In this document: one piece after another, positions 18,101 to 26,505 of the stretch
How positions within the stretch are numbered: position 1 is the first letter of the stretch
Layout: every line of letters starts with the position of its first letter
NCBI RefSeq assembly: GCF_028283705.1
Contig: NZ_JAPWKD010000015.1
Location: 372,001-436,000, forward strand
Direction: 5' to 3'
Source: Pantoea sp.
GTDB taxonomy: Bacteria; Pseudomonadota; Gammaproteobacteria; Enterobacterales; Enterobacteriaceae
DNA length: 64,000 nt
Notes under the pieces: model-generated
Told to the model about the DNA's origin: nothing
Databases searched by the model: none
What the model saw: only the letters and a program-made list of their open reading frames with translations
Made by a program: the position numbers and the translations under genes

Positions 18101-19766
18101 CGCCTTCGGGCAGCATGACGCTGAACATACCGCGATCCGGGATGGTCCCGCCGCTGGTGACGGCCAGATGCTGCGCGCCAGGACGGCCACTGAGGGTGTG
18201 GTTGTGGCGGTCCCAGATGATGCGCGGGCGTAAATTGGCAAACTCATCGGAGGGATAGCGCCCGGCCAGCATATCCAGCACCGCATCAAAGGCGGTACGC
18301 GGCAGGGTGCGGAAAGGGTCGGCCCGCCGGACCCGCTCAAACCAGCCATCAACCTGCAAGGTATCCATCGCGGCGGCAGCCACCGTATGCTGTGCCAGCA
18401 CATCCAGCGGGTTATGCGGCGGGGCAATGGCATCCAGCTCACCGGCCAGCATGGCATTCACCGTCACCGTGGTATCCACCAGGTCCCGGCGCGTGCGCGG
18501 CCAGAAAATACCCTTAGGGGTGCCGCCAACCTGGTGCCCGGCGCGACCCACACGTTGCAGCGCACTGGCGACCGACAACGGTGCGCCGACCTGCATCACC
18601 AGGTCGATATCACCCATATCAATGCCCAGTTCCAGACTCGATGTTGCCACCACGCAGCGCAGCTCTCCCGCCTTGAGGGCGGTTTCAATTTCCAGCCTTT
18701 GCTCTTTCGACACTGAGCCATGATGCGAGCGGGCGATAAAGGTATCAGGCGTTTGCACACGTTTTTCGGTGCCACCAGTGAAGGATCCGTAGCCGAAGGA
18801 TTCTCCCGGTTCTGTTGGTTGTTCCCCCAGCCGCCGCGCGTAGAGTTCGTTGAGGCGCGCGGTGAGTTTTTCCGCCAGACCGCGTGAATTAGTAAATACC
18901 AGCGTGGCCCGATGGCGCAGCACTTCGTCGAGGATCCCGGCTTCGATATGCGGCCAGATCGACCCGGCGGCCAGGGTTGCATCCTGAGCAGCGCGCGCAT
19001 CGGGACGCTGCTGAATATCGGTCATATCGGCAACCGGGACGGTGATGGTCAGTTGCAGGGGGCGTTTTGCGTCGGGGTTGACCACCCGTGTTTCACCCGC
19101 ACCACCAAGGAAACGTGCCACCACCTCGGGTGGGCGCACCGTCGCTGAGAGACCGATGCGTTGGGCTGGCTGGGCCAGCAGTGCATCGAGTCGTTCCAGA
19201 CTGAGCGCCAGATGAGAGCCGCGTTTGCTGCCCGCCACCGCATGGACTTCATCGACAATTACCGTTGAGATGCCCTGTAGCGTTTCGCGTGCTTTGGAGG
19301 TCAGCAGCAAAAACAGCGATTCCGGCGTGGTAATCAGAATATCGGGTGGACGTCGTTGCAGCTGCGCTCGCTCGGCACTGCGCGTGTCACCGGAGCGCAT
19401 CCCCACCGCCAGCGCGATCTCCGGCTCGCCTTGCTGGCGGCGCTGTGCTTCAACGCCCGCCAGCGGCATTTGCAGATTGCGCTGAACATCAGCGGCCAGC
19501 GCTTTAACCGGGGAGATATACAGGATGCGGGTTTTGTGGCTACGTTCGACGGATGCTGCCTGGCTTCGTTCACGAAACAAGGCATCAATCGCATGCAGAA
19601 AAGCCGCCAGCGTCTTACCGGAGCCGGTAGGGGCGATCACCAGACAGTTTTTCCCGCTGGCAATGGCCTGCCATGCTTCGGCCTGGACCGGAGTCGGGGC
19701 CCGAAACGCAGCACGAAACCATTGCTGTGTCGCGGGTAAGAAATGACTGAGCGCTGCATCTGACAT
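15198..19766 (-). CDS. lhr: Lhr, large ATP-dependent helicase
   Basis: A 1522-residue superfamily 2 helicase closely resembling E. coli Lhr (1538 residues as I recall). The N-terminal core carries Walker A APTGSGKT (45-52), the DEVH box (VDEVHAVAGSKRG), SAT motif GLSATVR and the C-terminal RecA motifs ARSHHGSVSKEQR and QRVGRAGHQVGG. A long winged-helix/Lhr-specific region follows. Lhr proteins translocate 3' to 5' on single-stranded DNA and are implicated in repair and RNA processing. The start at 19766 gives MSDAALSHF after an AGGGA site; an upstream in-frame ATG at 19796 lacks a ribosome site. The gene appears intact and monocistronic. Confidence 0.93.
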   Translation of the reverse strand: MSDAALSHFLPATQQWFRAAFRAPTPVQAEAWQAIASGKNCLVIAPTGSGKTLAAFLHAIDALFRERSQAASVERSHKTRILYISPVKALAADVQRNLQMPLAGVEAQRRQQGEPEIALAVGMRSGDTRSAERAQLQRRPPDILITTPESLFLLLTSKARETLQGISTVIVDEVHAVAGSKRGSHLALSLERLDALLAQPAQRIGLSATVRPPEVVARFLGGAGETRVVNPDAKRPLQLTITVPVADMTDIQQRPDARAAQDATLAAGSIWPHIEAGILDEVLRHRATLVFTNSRGLAEKLTARLNELYARRLGEQPTEPGESFGYGSFTGGTEKRVQTPDTFIARSHHGSVSKEQRLEIETALKAGELRCVVATSSLELGIDMGDIDLVMQVGAPLSVASALQRVGRAGHQVGGTPKGIFWPRTRRDLVDTTVTVNAMLAGELDAIAPPHNPLDVLAQHTVAAAAMDTLQVDGWFERVRRADPFRTLPRTAFDAVLDMLAGRYPSDEFANLRPRIIWDRHNHTLSGRPGAQHLAVTSGGTIPDRGMFSVMLPEGEEQAGARRVGELDEEMVYESRVNDIITLGATSWRIQQITHDQVVVVPAPGRSARLPFWHGEGVGRSAALGEAIGRYLRAIDQGASPGDTLDEYARHNIQTLIAEQHQATGTLPTDRILLIERCRDETGDWRVILHSPYGQRVHAPWALAVAERISRIMGLDPAVVASDDGIVARFPDSEGRVPGAEMFLFAPDELQRVVTQSVSQSALFAARFRECAARALLLPRRNPGKRSPLWQQRLRAGQLLEVARQFEDFPILIETARECLQDVYDLPALHHLMLRLQQGEIQLVEVSTDSPSPFAAPLLFGYVAEFMYASDAPQAEKRASMLALDSKLLSDLLGQVDMHELLAPEVVARVEQELQRTLPDYHASSREALVDLLRELGPLSTAELAIRYNGEEALNTGLTALQQAQRIFPVNMAGDTRWTVTEDAARLRDALGISVPDTLPAVLLQPVARPLYDLINRFARTHALFTASQMARHFGLGRAVADDALEVLRQQDKVLKGDFAAADSDEPQWVAESVFRRLRIRSLQAAREATKPVNQAVYVTLLLERQGVLSDAAARQAQGAFSGTNGVLRVIEQLAGVALPAALWESQIFPVRVRDYQPAMLDELLSSGEVIWSGQRAQGASEGLVSLHLNDYAAETLPAPDEGRTVALTPLQQSILTLLQDGSGWFVRQLLPRLMDETPDSSLVYEAMWDLAWRGYLTTDTWSALRTLNSQSSTPRSRPSRPRLGRISYSAPAARISTGPTLNSMAGRWSLIMRPPLADTERALALTENMLDRFGVISRGAAIAEQVPGGFPALQPLLRGLEDAGRLLRGRFVAGMGAAQFADHTAIDRLRQLASSPHSGSSPVALAVLDPANPFGVQLPWPLSLSGNRPTRRNGALVVIAQGRVMLYLPQGGKELMTFATGSGHEELHAAILALGVALKREKHLSFTLERIDETPAGQSPLLPALKEIGFSRVPRGYSWYG

Positions 19767-19877
19767 CCGGATTCCCTGATTGCGTAATCGGTGCATTTCT
19801 CAGTTTAGCGAAGTCGAAGGAGGAAAATCAGGGTATATACTTGTTTCTTTGGTTGGTTTCTTCATCAACAGGAGTGA

Positions 19878-20432
19878 ATGATGGTTATGTTGAAGCGCGC
19901 GCTATGGCTGGCGCTATTTCCGGCCTCAGTGCTGGCCGCCCCGATTTTTACCCTGCAATCATCCGATTTTACCGATAACGCGATGCTGGAAAAGGCATTT
20001 GCCGGTAACGCGCAAGGCAATCCTTCCTGTACCGGTGACAATGTTTCCCCAGCTCTGAGCTGGTCCAACGCGCCCGCCGGGACGCGCAGTTTCGCCTTGA
20101 TGATCACCGATCCGGTGGGAGGAAAGGGGCTGGGCGTCACGCATCTGGTGGCCTATAACATCGCCGCTGATCGGACTTCGTTTGCCCAGGGAGAACTGGC
20201 AAAAGGTACCGGTTACACCGGGGGCAAGAACTCTCCCGGCACCACCCGTTACTACGGCCCGTGTCCGCCGGTGGGAAGCGGCGTGCATCACTACAACTTT
20301 GTGCTGGTTGCTACCGATTTACCGCCTGACCAGTTACCGGCGGGGTTAACCCATGATGCGCTGGTGGCGAAGCTGAAAGGGCATGCGCTGGGGGCCGCCA
20401 CCATCGTCGGGCGATTTACTAACGATCAATAA
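19878..20432 (+). CDS. Exported YbhB/YbcL-like (PEBP/Raf kinase inhibitor-like) protein
   Basis: A 184-residue phosphatidylethanolamine-binding-protein-fold protein. The N-terminus (MLKRALWLALFPASVLAA) is a signal peptide, so it is periplasmic like E. coli YbcL. The fold is marked by the SPALSWSNAPAGTRSFALMITDP segment near residues 56-78, plus the YYGPCPPVGSGVHHYNF ligand-pocket region. A GGAG site lies 4 bases before the ATG at 19878. The ligand and role of bacterial members remain poorly defined. The gene is divergent from lhr and followed by a REP-like palindrome. Confidence 0.87.
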   Translation: MMVMLKRALWLALFPASVLAAPIFTLQSSDFTDNAMLEKAFAGNAQGNPSCTGDNVSPALSWSNAPAGTRSFALMITDPVGGKGLGVTHLVAYNIAADRTSFAQGELAKGTGYTGGKNSPGTTRYYGPCPPVGSGVHHYNFVLVATDLPPDQLPAGLTHDALVAKLKGHALGAATIVGRFTNDQ

Positions 20433-20451
20433 CTCCCCACCGCACGGATCC

Positions 20452-20479
20452 GTAGCGGCGCGATAAATCGCACCGCTAC
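20452..20479. repeat. REP-like palindrome
   Basis: A 28-base imperfect palindrome beginning GTAGCGGCGCGAT and ending CGCACCGCTAC. It sits between the convergent PEBP-like gene and yiaJ, and may terminate both transcripts or protect mRNA ends. It belongs to the same repeat family as the copies at 26235, 41443, 51313 and 55468. Confidence 0.7.
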
Positions 20480-20489
20480 CAAATTTCCG

Positions 20490-21302
20490 TCAGGTGTTGT
20501 ATCCCAGTTCTTCAGAAATGGCTCGGGCGGTGGCGACCACCGGCCCCATCAGCTTTTTCACCCCGATCTGTTGCATCTTGGCGGTGGGTAACGATATCGA
20601 TACCGCGTAAGGCACGCGTTGCTGGATATCGAACACCGGGGCGGCAATACATGACACGCCCAGCTCATTCTCTTCGCGATCCATCGCCGTTTGCTGCTGG
20701 CGGATGTTTTTCAGTTCTTCCATCATTTCCGGCAGTGTGGTGATGGTGTTTTTCGTCAGTTGCTGGATGCTGTCCTGATGGCTTTGCCAGTATTCGGGCA
20801 GATAATCTTCACTGCCCCAGGCCATAAAAATCTTGCCCATCGCCGAGCAGTACAGCGGCATATGCTGGCCGATATAGGCGCGAGTGCGCATCATCCCGGT
20901 GGTGGGTTCCAGCTTATAAATCAGGATCACATGGTCATCTTCGCGGCTGGAGAAATTGACCGTTTCTCCCACTTCTAAGTTCAGCTTTTCCAGATGCGGG
21001 GCCGCGACATGGATGATGTTGAGCGAGGAGAGTGCCTTCTGCCCGACAGAAATAAATTTGGTGGTTAAGCGATAGCTGCCAGGCGAGGGGGCCTGGGTGA
21101 CATAACCACTGCTGTGCAACCCCTGCAACAGGCGGTGCACGGTACTCTTGTTCATGCCGGACAGCTCAGAAAGATGGGCCAGCGGACACCCGTTGGGGTA
21201 ATTGCTTAACAGTTCAATCAGTTGCAATCCACGAAACAGGCTCTGTGTCCCCAGCGGCTTGTCACTCTTTTCTTCCTTTGCTTTATCCACTTTAACCACC
21301 AT
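20490..21302 (-). CDS. yiaJ: IclR-family repressor YiaJ (PlaR)
   Basis: A 270-residue IclR-type regulator very similar to E. coli YiaJ: the stretches QSLFRGLQLIE, LLSNYPNGCPLAHLSE and MGKIFMAWG are typical. A helix-turn-helix (LSELSGMNKSTVHRLLQGL, about 43-61) precedes the effector-binding domain. YiaJ represses the yia-sgb genes of diketogulonate/pentulose catabolism. Here it is divergent from the ABC-importer operon, so it probably controls both that operon and the yiaK operon downstream. A GAGGAA site precedes the ATG at 21302. Confidence 0.92.
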   Translation of the reverse strand: MVVKVDKAKEEKSDKPLGTQSLFRGLQLIELLSNYPNGCPLAHLSELSGMNKSTVHRLLQGLHSSGYVTQAPSPGSYRLTTKFISVGQKALSSLNIIHVAAPHLEKLNLEVGETVNFSSREDDHVILIYKLEPTTGMMRTRAYIGQHMPLYCSAMGKIFMAWGSEDYLPEYWQSHQDSIQQLTKNTITTLPEMMEELKNIRQQQTAMDREENELGVSCIAAPVFDIQQRVPYAVSISLPTAKMQQIGVKKLMGPVVATARAISEELGYNT

Positions 21303-21627
21303 CCACGCTTCCTCTCAGTTTTCCTGCTCCGGTAAAAGAACAGTCGCCAGATGTTAACTCAGACACTTCAGCCTGGGAATCCTTCGCCAGTTTTAGTGTG
21401 ACTTTTCGCGAAAATCCACCCCCGCTGGAAGTGAGTGATGCATCACAATTCCGCAACAGAAAATATAACTACCTGTTTATTAATGAATTATATCCCGCTC
21501 ACTTCTTTGCTTTTCGTGCGCGTCAGGAATAGTATTTTTTGGAATCGTATTTCGCATGTTGAAATTTAGCGGTGTTTTCAGGTTGTCGCCGCTGTTGATG
21601 CTCACCAGGAGTTTGCAGGAGGCTGTA
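21303..21627. promoter_or_regulatory. yiaJ/ABC-importer divergent control region
   Basis: A 325-bp intergenic region with no convincing gene. It contains two perfect 12-bp palindromes, TTTTCGCGAAAA (21403-21414) and GTGATGCATCAC (21435-21446). These are candidate operators for YiaJ or another regulator; I do not know the YiaJ consensus. The second has a 4-base centre, unlike the 6-base spacer of a CRP site. An AT-rich segment at 21455-21500 is suited to hold the promoter of the importer operon. Confidence 0.5.
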
Positions 21628-23154
21628 ATGCAGCATAGCCCGGGAACACCGGTTCTTACTCTGAGCCATATCACCAAACGCTTTGGCGGCAACCCCGCCG
21701 TGAATGATGTCAGCCTGGCGGTTTATCCCGGCGAAGTCCTTGCCCTGCTGGGAGAAAACGGCGCCGGAAAATCCACCCTGATTAAAGTGCTGGCCGGTGT
21801 CTACAACCGTGATGAAGGGGATATCCGTTTTCACGAAACCAGTATCGGCTCTGCCGCCAGCCTGAAAACGGCGACGCACCAGCCGATTGCGTTTATTCAT
21901 CAGGATCTCGGTCTGATCGAATGGATGACGGTGGCGGAAAATATGGCGCTGGTGATGGGGTTTACCCGTCGTCTGGGGCTGATCGACTGGCGTGCCGTAC
22001 GTGAACGTTCACGGGCCGCGCTGGAGGAAGTGGGCATCGTACTGGACCCGGACGCCCGGGTGTTCGAACTGTCGCGTACCGAAAAGTCATTGCTGGCGAT
22101 TGCGCGTGCCGTGGCGGTCAATGCGGAAGTGCTGGTGCTGGATGAACCGACCGCCTCCTTACCCGCTAATGATGTGCGCCATCTGTTTGATGTGATTAAC
22201 CGGCTGAAAAGCCGCAAGGTCGGCATGATCTACGTGACTCACCGCCTCGACGAAGTGATCGAAATTTCCGACCGTATCTGCGTGATGCGCGATGGCAAAC
22301 ATGTGGCGGAAGGCAACACCGCCGACTACCAGCTGCATGATCTGGTGGAGATGATTGTCGGTGAAGCACTGGAAGGAAATCAGCGACAGCCGTTACCCGA
22401 CGCGCAAAAACCGGTGCTGGTGCTGGACCAGCTGTGCATTGATGAAGTGGGGCCGGTCAGCTTTAGCCTGCAACCCGGTGAAATGCTGGCGCTGGCAGGT
22501 TTACGCGGTGCGGGTCAGGAGGAGATTGGCCGCCTGCTGTTTGGTTTGCGTCAGGCCACCGCAGGCAGCATCCACTTTCGCGATCAACCCTATCAGCCAC
22601 AAACTCCGCAGCAGGCAATGGCCGCTGGCGTATCGCTGGTGGCAGGCGACCGTACCGGTGAAAGCCTGGTGATGTCGATGAGCATGCGTGAAAACCTGTT
22701 TCTTAATCCCTGCGCCAGTGGCCATCGGCTGCTGTCACGCTACGGACGTCGCGCCGAAATCGGTGCCAGCTGGTGGAAGGTGCAGCTGTTCGATGTCCGG
22801 CCTAAAGACGTCAATCTCGATATCAGCGCCTTGTCCGGCGGCAACCAGCAGAAAGTGGTGATGGCGCGCTGGATGCACCTCAACGCCCCGTTATTGATTC
22901 TGGAAGATCCGACTGCCGGTGTGGATGTCGGTGCGCGGGAAGAGATCTATCACCTGCTAAATAAAGCGCTGGCTGACGGCATCGCGGTGCTGGTGATTTC
23001 CAACGACCTCGAAGAGATCGCCCATATCTGTAACCGCGCACTGGTGTTTAACCGTGGCCAGGTGGTGGGTGAATTAAAAAATGAACAGGTGACCTTTGCC
23101 GGTTTGCTGGAGCTGGCCTCTGCCAGCAGCGCTGCCCCATTAACCACCGTCTGA
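21628..23154 (+). CDS. Sugar ABC importer ATPase with two ATPase domains (RbsA-like)
   Basis: A 508-residue tandem ATPase of the ribose/xylose/galactose importer class. Domain 1 has Walker A GENGAGKST (42-50) and Walker B VLVLDEPTAS, but its signature reads LSRTE instead of LSGGQ. Domain 2 has the usual degenerate Walker A (GLRGAGQEE), an intact LSGGNQQK signature and a swapped Walker B, LILEDPT. The ATG at 21628 follows an ideal AGGAGG site; the frame is open 24 codons further upstream without one. It is the first gene of an operon with the permease and binding protein, and should energise uptake of a sugar or sugar lactone feeding the adjacent yia/sgb pathway. Confidence 0.9.
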   Translation: MQHSPGTPVLTLSHITKRFGGNPAVNDVSLAVYPGEVLALLGENGAGKSTLIKVLAGVYNRDEGDIRFHETSIGSAASLKTATHQPIAFIHQDLGLIEWMTVAENMALVMGFTRRLGLIDWRAVRERSRAALEEVGIVLDPDARVFELSRTEKSLLAIARAVAVNAEVLVLDEPTASLPANDVRHLFDVINRLKSRKVGMIYVTHRLDEVIEISDRICVMRDGKHVAEGNTADYQLHDLVEMIVGEALEGNQRQPLPDAQKPVLVLDQLCIDEVGPVSFSLQPGEMLALAGLRGAGQEEIGRLLFGLRQATAGSIHFRDQPYQPQTPQQAMAAGVSLVAGDRTGESLVMSMSMRENLFLNPCASGHRLLSRYGRRAEIGASWWKVQLFDVRPKDVNLDISALSGGNQQKVVMARWMHLNAPLLILEDPTAGVDVGAREEIYHLLNKALADGIAVLVISNDLEEIAHICNRALVFNRGQVVGELKNEQVTFAGLLELASASSAAPLTTV

Positions 23155-23176
23155 AAAGGAAGGCAGGAGAAAAATT

Positions 23177-24277
23177 ATGTCGAAAACATCCGTAAAATCC
23201 ACCGCGCTGGAGCAGCGGGTAAACCTGGCTCAGCATGGCTTTGCCCCCTGGTCGATGCAGATTATGACCCGCTATGGCCTGCTGCTGCTGTGCGTGCTGC
23301 TGACCCTGCTGTTTTCCGTATTATCACCGTCGTTCGCCACCATGCTGACGTTACAGGCAATCCTTGCCAGCAAGGCCAAAATTGCCCTGCTGGCGCTGGC
23401 GGCCACGCTGCCGATGATCGTCGGCAAGATCGACCTTAACGTCGGTTTCGGTATTGTGCTGTGGCACATCCTCGCCATCACCTTACAGGTGGAATATGGC
23501 TTCTCGTGGCAGATGGCGGTGCTGACGGTGCTGGCGATCTCGGCGTTGTATGGCCTGCTTAACGGCATTCTGGTGGCGTTAGCGGATATTGATAGCTTTG
23601 TCGCTACCCTCGGTTCCGGCACCGTGCTGTACGCGGTGGCGTTGTGGCACTCCGGTGGACGCCAGATTGTCGGCGATTTGCCCGATGCTTTCAGCGCGCT
23701 GCACCATACCGAGCTGTTTGGTATCCCGATTGGCGCGTTCTATGTGCTGGCAGTGGCAATCGTGCTGTGGCTGATTACCGAACACACCCCGCTCGGACGC
23801 TGCATGTATGCGGTCGGTGGCAATCCTACTGCGGCACGCCTGAATGGTATCGCGGTGAACAAATACATCATCGGCACCTTTATCGCCTCCAGCGTCCTCA
23901 CCGGTTTCAGTGGCGTACTGATTGCTGCCGAACAGGGTGTCGGCCAGGCCAGCGTCGGGATGGATTATCTGTTGCCTGCGCTGGTCGGGGCGTTTCTGGG
24001 CAGCACTACCATCCGTCCGGGACGGGTGAACGTCTGGGGCACCGTGGTGGGTATTACGATCCTCGCCATTGGTATTGCCGGTATTCAGCAGTTTGGCGGT
24101 GACTTCTGGGTCGAACCGTTGTTCAACGGGGCCACGCTGTTGCTGTCGATTACCCTTGCCGGTTACGCCCAGCGTCGCCGCATGTTGAACCAAAAAGCGG
24201 TGGTGCGCAGCCAAAGCGCGCCTGCCTCTGCACCTGACCATAAACAAAAAACCATCACACCAGGGAATTCATTATGA
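23177..24277 (+). CDS. Sugar ABC importer permease (RbsC-like)
   Basis: A 366-residue inner-membrane permease with about nine or ten hydrophobic segments. Family landmarks include GKIDLNVGFGIV in the position of the usual VGGIDLSVG motif, VNKYIIGTFIASSVLTGFSGVL, and YLLPALVGAFLGSTTIRPGRVNVWGT near the end. It should form the channel dimer with the upstream RbsA-like ATPase. An AGGAG site precedes the start, and the stop overlaps the binding-protein start by 4 bp (ATGA). A single permease gene implies a homodimer, as in the ribose system. Confidence 0.9.
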   Translation: MSKTSVKSTALEQRVNLAQHGFAPWSMQIMTRYGLLLLCVLLTLLFSVLSPSFATMLTLQAILASKAKIALLALAATLPMIVGKIDLNVGFGIVLWHILAITLQVEYGFSWQMAVLTVLAISALYGLLNGILVALADIDSFVATLGSGTVLYAVALWHSGGRQIVGDLPDAFSALHHTELFGIPIGAFYVLAVAIVLWLITEHTPLGRCMYAVGGNPTAARLNGIAVNKYIIGTFIASSVLTGFSGVLIAAEQGVGQASVGMDYLLPALVGAFLGSTTIRPGRVNVWGTVVGITILAIGIAGIQQFGGDFWVEPLFNGATLLLSITLAGYAQRRRMLNQKAVVRSQSAPASAPDHKQKTITPGNSL

Positions 24278-25374
24278 AAAATAAGGCATTGGGTCTGACA
24301 TTTGCCGCCATGCTGGTGGCATCAGTGACCGCGCACGCAGACAGTTACCTCGACCAGGCGACCGCGGCAGTGGCAAAAGCCACCGCCAGTTCCAGCACCT
24401 GGGATGGGCCGACCACCGGACCAAAACTGCAGGCCAACAAGAAAATCATTTTTATCGCGTCCGACATGAAGAACGGCGGGGTGCAGGGAGTGCAGCAGGG
24501 ATTAAGCGAGGCGGCTAAGGTTGCGGGCTGGAAACTGGAAACCCTCGATGGCGGCGGCTCGGTCAAAGATCAGCTCGCGGCGCTGAATCAGGCGATTGCC
24601 CAGCGCCCGGACGGCATTGTGATTGGTGGCTGGAACCCGAACGTGGCGAAAATCCCGCTGAAAAAAGCCAAAGAACAAAAAATCGTGCTGATGGCGTGGC
24701 ATGCCGAACCGCAACCCGGGCCGATTGAGAAATACGGCGTGACGGACAATATCACTTCGGATTCAAACGAGGTAGCGCGCCTGGCGGCGCAGTATGCGGT
24801 GGTGCGTTCGGGAGGCAAGGCGCAGGTGCTGATCTTTACCGATTCGCTCTATCAAATCGCGCTGGATAAGGCCAACACCATGAAGCAGGAAATTGAAAAA
24901 TGCAGCGGTTGTAAGGTGGTTGAGTTTATCGATACGCCACTGGCCGATACCGCCAACCGCATGCCTTCCATGACCTTCAGCCTGTTGCAGAAATACGGCG
25001 ATCATTTCCAGTATGCATTGTCGATCAATGATCTCTATTTCGACTTTATGGCACCGGCACTGAAAACCGCTGGCAAAGGCGGTAAAAATGCGCCGTTTAA
25101 TATCTCGGCAGGAGACGGTTCCATCTCTGCCTTCCAGCGTATCCGTAATGACGACAGCCAAATTGCTACGGTAGCAGAACCGCTCAAGCTGCATGGTTGG
25201 CAATTGCTGGACGAATTTAACCGTGCCTTTGCCGGGCAGCCGTCATCGGGTTATGTCACACCAGCGCATCTGATCACCAAAGAAAATATCGCCAATGACG
25301 GCGGGCCGCAGAACAACTATGACCCGGCCAACAACTACCAGGGTCACTACAAAGCCATCTGGGGCGTGCAGTAA
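24274..25374 (+). CDS. Periplasmic sugar-binding protein of the ABC importer (RbsB-like)
   Basis: A 366-residue exported binding protein: the signal peptide is about residues 1-22 (MKNKALGLTFAAMLVASVTAHA), followed by a two-lobed type I periplasmic fold. Typical features are KIIFIASDMKNGGVQGVQQG in the first strand and helix, DGIVIGGWNP and AGDGSISAFQRIRND in the hinge and second lobe. Two close cysteines (KCSGCK) could form a disulphide. It captures the substrate for the RbsA/RbsC-like transporter. The context with a lactonase and YiaK suggests dehydroascorbate or a related lactone, not a simple pentose; this is inference. Confidence 0.88.
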   Translation: MKNKALGLTFAAMLVASVTAHADSYLDQATAAVAKATASSSTWDGPTTGPKLQANKKIIFIASDMKNGGVQGVQQGLSEAAKVAGWKLETLDGGGSVKDQLAALNQAIAQRPDGIVIGGWNPNVAKIPLKKAKEQKIVLMAWHAEPQPGPIEKYGVTDNITSDSNEVARLAAQYAVVRSGGKAQVLIFTDSLYQIALDKANTMKQEIEKCSGCKVVEFIDTPLADTANRMPSMTFSLLQKYGDHFQYALSINDLYFDFMAPALKTAGKGGKNAPFNISAGDGSISAFQRIRNDDSQIATVAEPLKLHGWQLLDEFNRAFAGQPSSGYVTPAHLITKENIANDGGPQNNYDPANNYQGHYKAIWGVQ

Positions 25375-25388
25375 CGGAGGCCAACATT

Positions 25389-26222
25389 ATGCAGGTCGAA
25401 AAACTCTGTTCTCCTGCCATCTGGGCCGAAGGCCCGGTGTGGCTGCCACAGCAGGATGCGGTGGTGTTTAGTGATGTGAAGGGTAACCGTATGTTCCACT
25501 GGCAGCGCAACGGTGAACTCAGCCTGTGGCGTGCCAGCTCCAGCTATGCCAACGGCAACGCCCGCGATCAGGCGGGCCGGGTGGTGAGCTGTGAACATGG
25601 CCGCCGCGGCATCAGCCGCACCGAACATGACGGCAGCGTCACCATGCTGGTGGAACGGGTTGAAGGGAAACGCTTCAATTCGCCCAACGATCTGGTGGTG
25701 CGCTCTGATGGCACCATCTGGTTCACCGATCCGCCTTACGGCATCATCAACGATGAAGAGGGGTATCACGCTCACAGCCAGGTGATTGGCTGTTATCTCT
25801 ACTGCTTCGATCCGGCCAGTGGACAGCTCAGCATTGCGGCCAGCGATTTGCAACGCCCGAACGGGCTGGCGTTTTCCCCGAATGAAAGCCTGATGTATGT
25901 GGCCGATATGTCGGTGGTGGATTTCCCCACGCTGGGCCGCCGTCAGCTGCGGGTTTACCAGGTAGATGGCCGGGAACTGGTGGCGGGGAGGTTCTTTGCT
26001 GAAGTGGCTCCGGGTTTTCCTGATGGTTTCTGCGTCGATAGTAATGGCGATATTTACTGTAGCTGCGCCGACGGGGTGATTATCTTCGACCGGCACGGTG
26101 AGACCATCGGCAAAATTCCGCTGCCGGAACGGGTATCGAACTGTACGCTCGGTGGCCCGGAAGGTGACGAACTGTATATCACCGCCACCACGTCGTTGTA
26201 TCGGGTGCGGATCCGAAGGTAA
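25389..26222 (+). CDS. SMP-30/gluconolactonase family lactonase
   Basis: A 277-residue six-bladed beta-propeller of the SMP-30/gluconolactonase/LRE family. The metal-binding residues are recognisable: Glu-14 in WAEGPVW, Asn in RFNSPNDLVV and Asp in GFPDGFCVD. These enzymes use a divalent metal to open sugar lactones in the cytoplasm. It follows the binding protein by 14 bp with a CGGAGG site, so it is in the same operon. Placed before YiaK, it would supply the open-chain acid that YiaK reduces; the specific lactone is inferred from context only. Confidence 0.88.
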   Translation: MQVEKLCSPAIWAEGPVWLPQQDAVVFSDVKGNRMFHWQRNGELSLWRASSSYANGNARDQAGRVVSCEHGRRGISRTEHDGSVTMLVERVEGKRFNSPNDLVVRSDGTIWFTDPPYGIINDEEGYHAHSQVIGCYLYCFDPASGQLSIAASDLQRPNGLAFSPNESLMYVADMSVVDFPTLGRRQLRVYQVDGRELVAGRFFAEVAPGFPDGFCVDSNGDIYCSCADGVIIFDRHGETIGKIPLPERVSNCTLGGPEGDELYITATTSLYRVRIRR

Positions 26223-26234
26223 TAAGGCACATTC

Positions 26235-26308
26235 CGTAGCGGCGCGATTTATCGCGCAATCACATGCGCGTTGTGGCAAAAATCCGCGCGATAAATCGCG
26301 CCGCTACG
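26235..26308. repeat. Inverted pair of REP-like elements (BIME-like)
   Basis: Two 23-base units, CGTAGCGGCGCGATTTATC.. at 26235-26257 and its exact reverse complement at 26286-26308, are separated by 28 bases. Each unit is itself an imperfect palindrome and the pair can form one long stem. It follows the lactonase gene and separates the importer operon from the yiaK operon, so it may end or attenuate transcription. Confidence 0.75.
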
Positions 26309-26505
26309 ACCCGGCTTCCTCACGCCTGAAGATCGGCCAGTTTGCGGGCGATCACAAAAGCAGATCAAATTTTTATTAGATTGATTTTTAAGTAAAAAAT
26401 TCCCACCCATTTCTTTGACTCTCCACAGCTTTCCCCATACGATTTATTTGAAATGACATTCCAACATATGAAATTTAAAGCGTAGCGCTGGGGAGTGAGT
26501 GCCGT

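Noticed and set aside
21431..21446. A CRP site at GTGAGTGATGCATCAC
   Set aside because: The two GTGA/TCAC choices have 4- or 8-base spacers instead of 6, so this is listed only as a palindrome.
23579..24247. A 222-residue minus-strand frame opposite the RbsC-like permease
   Set aside because: It lies wholly in the permease gene and has a shadow-like composition.
25347..26279. A 310-residue frame on the minus strand opposite the SMP-30 gene
   Set aside because: It is antisense to a well-conserved lactonase with intact metal ligands, and its translation shows no family features; it is a GC-codon shadow.
26235..26308. A transposon end or attachment site
   Set aside because: The perfect inverted 23-mers match the dispersed REP-like family and there is no transposase or target duplication nearby.
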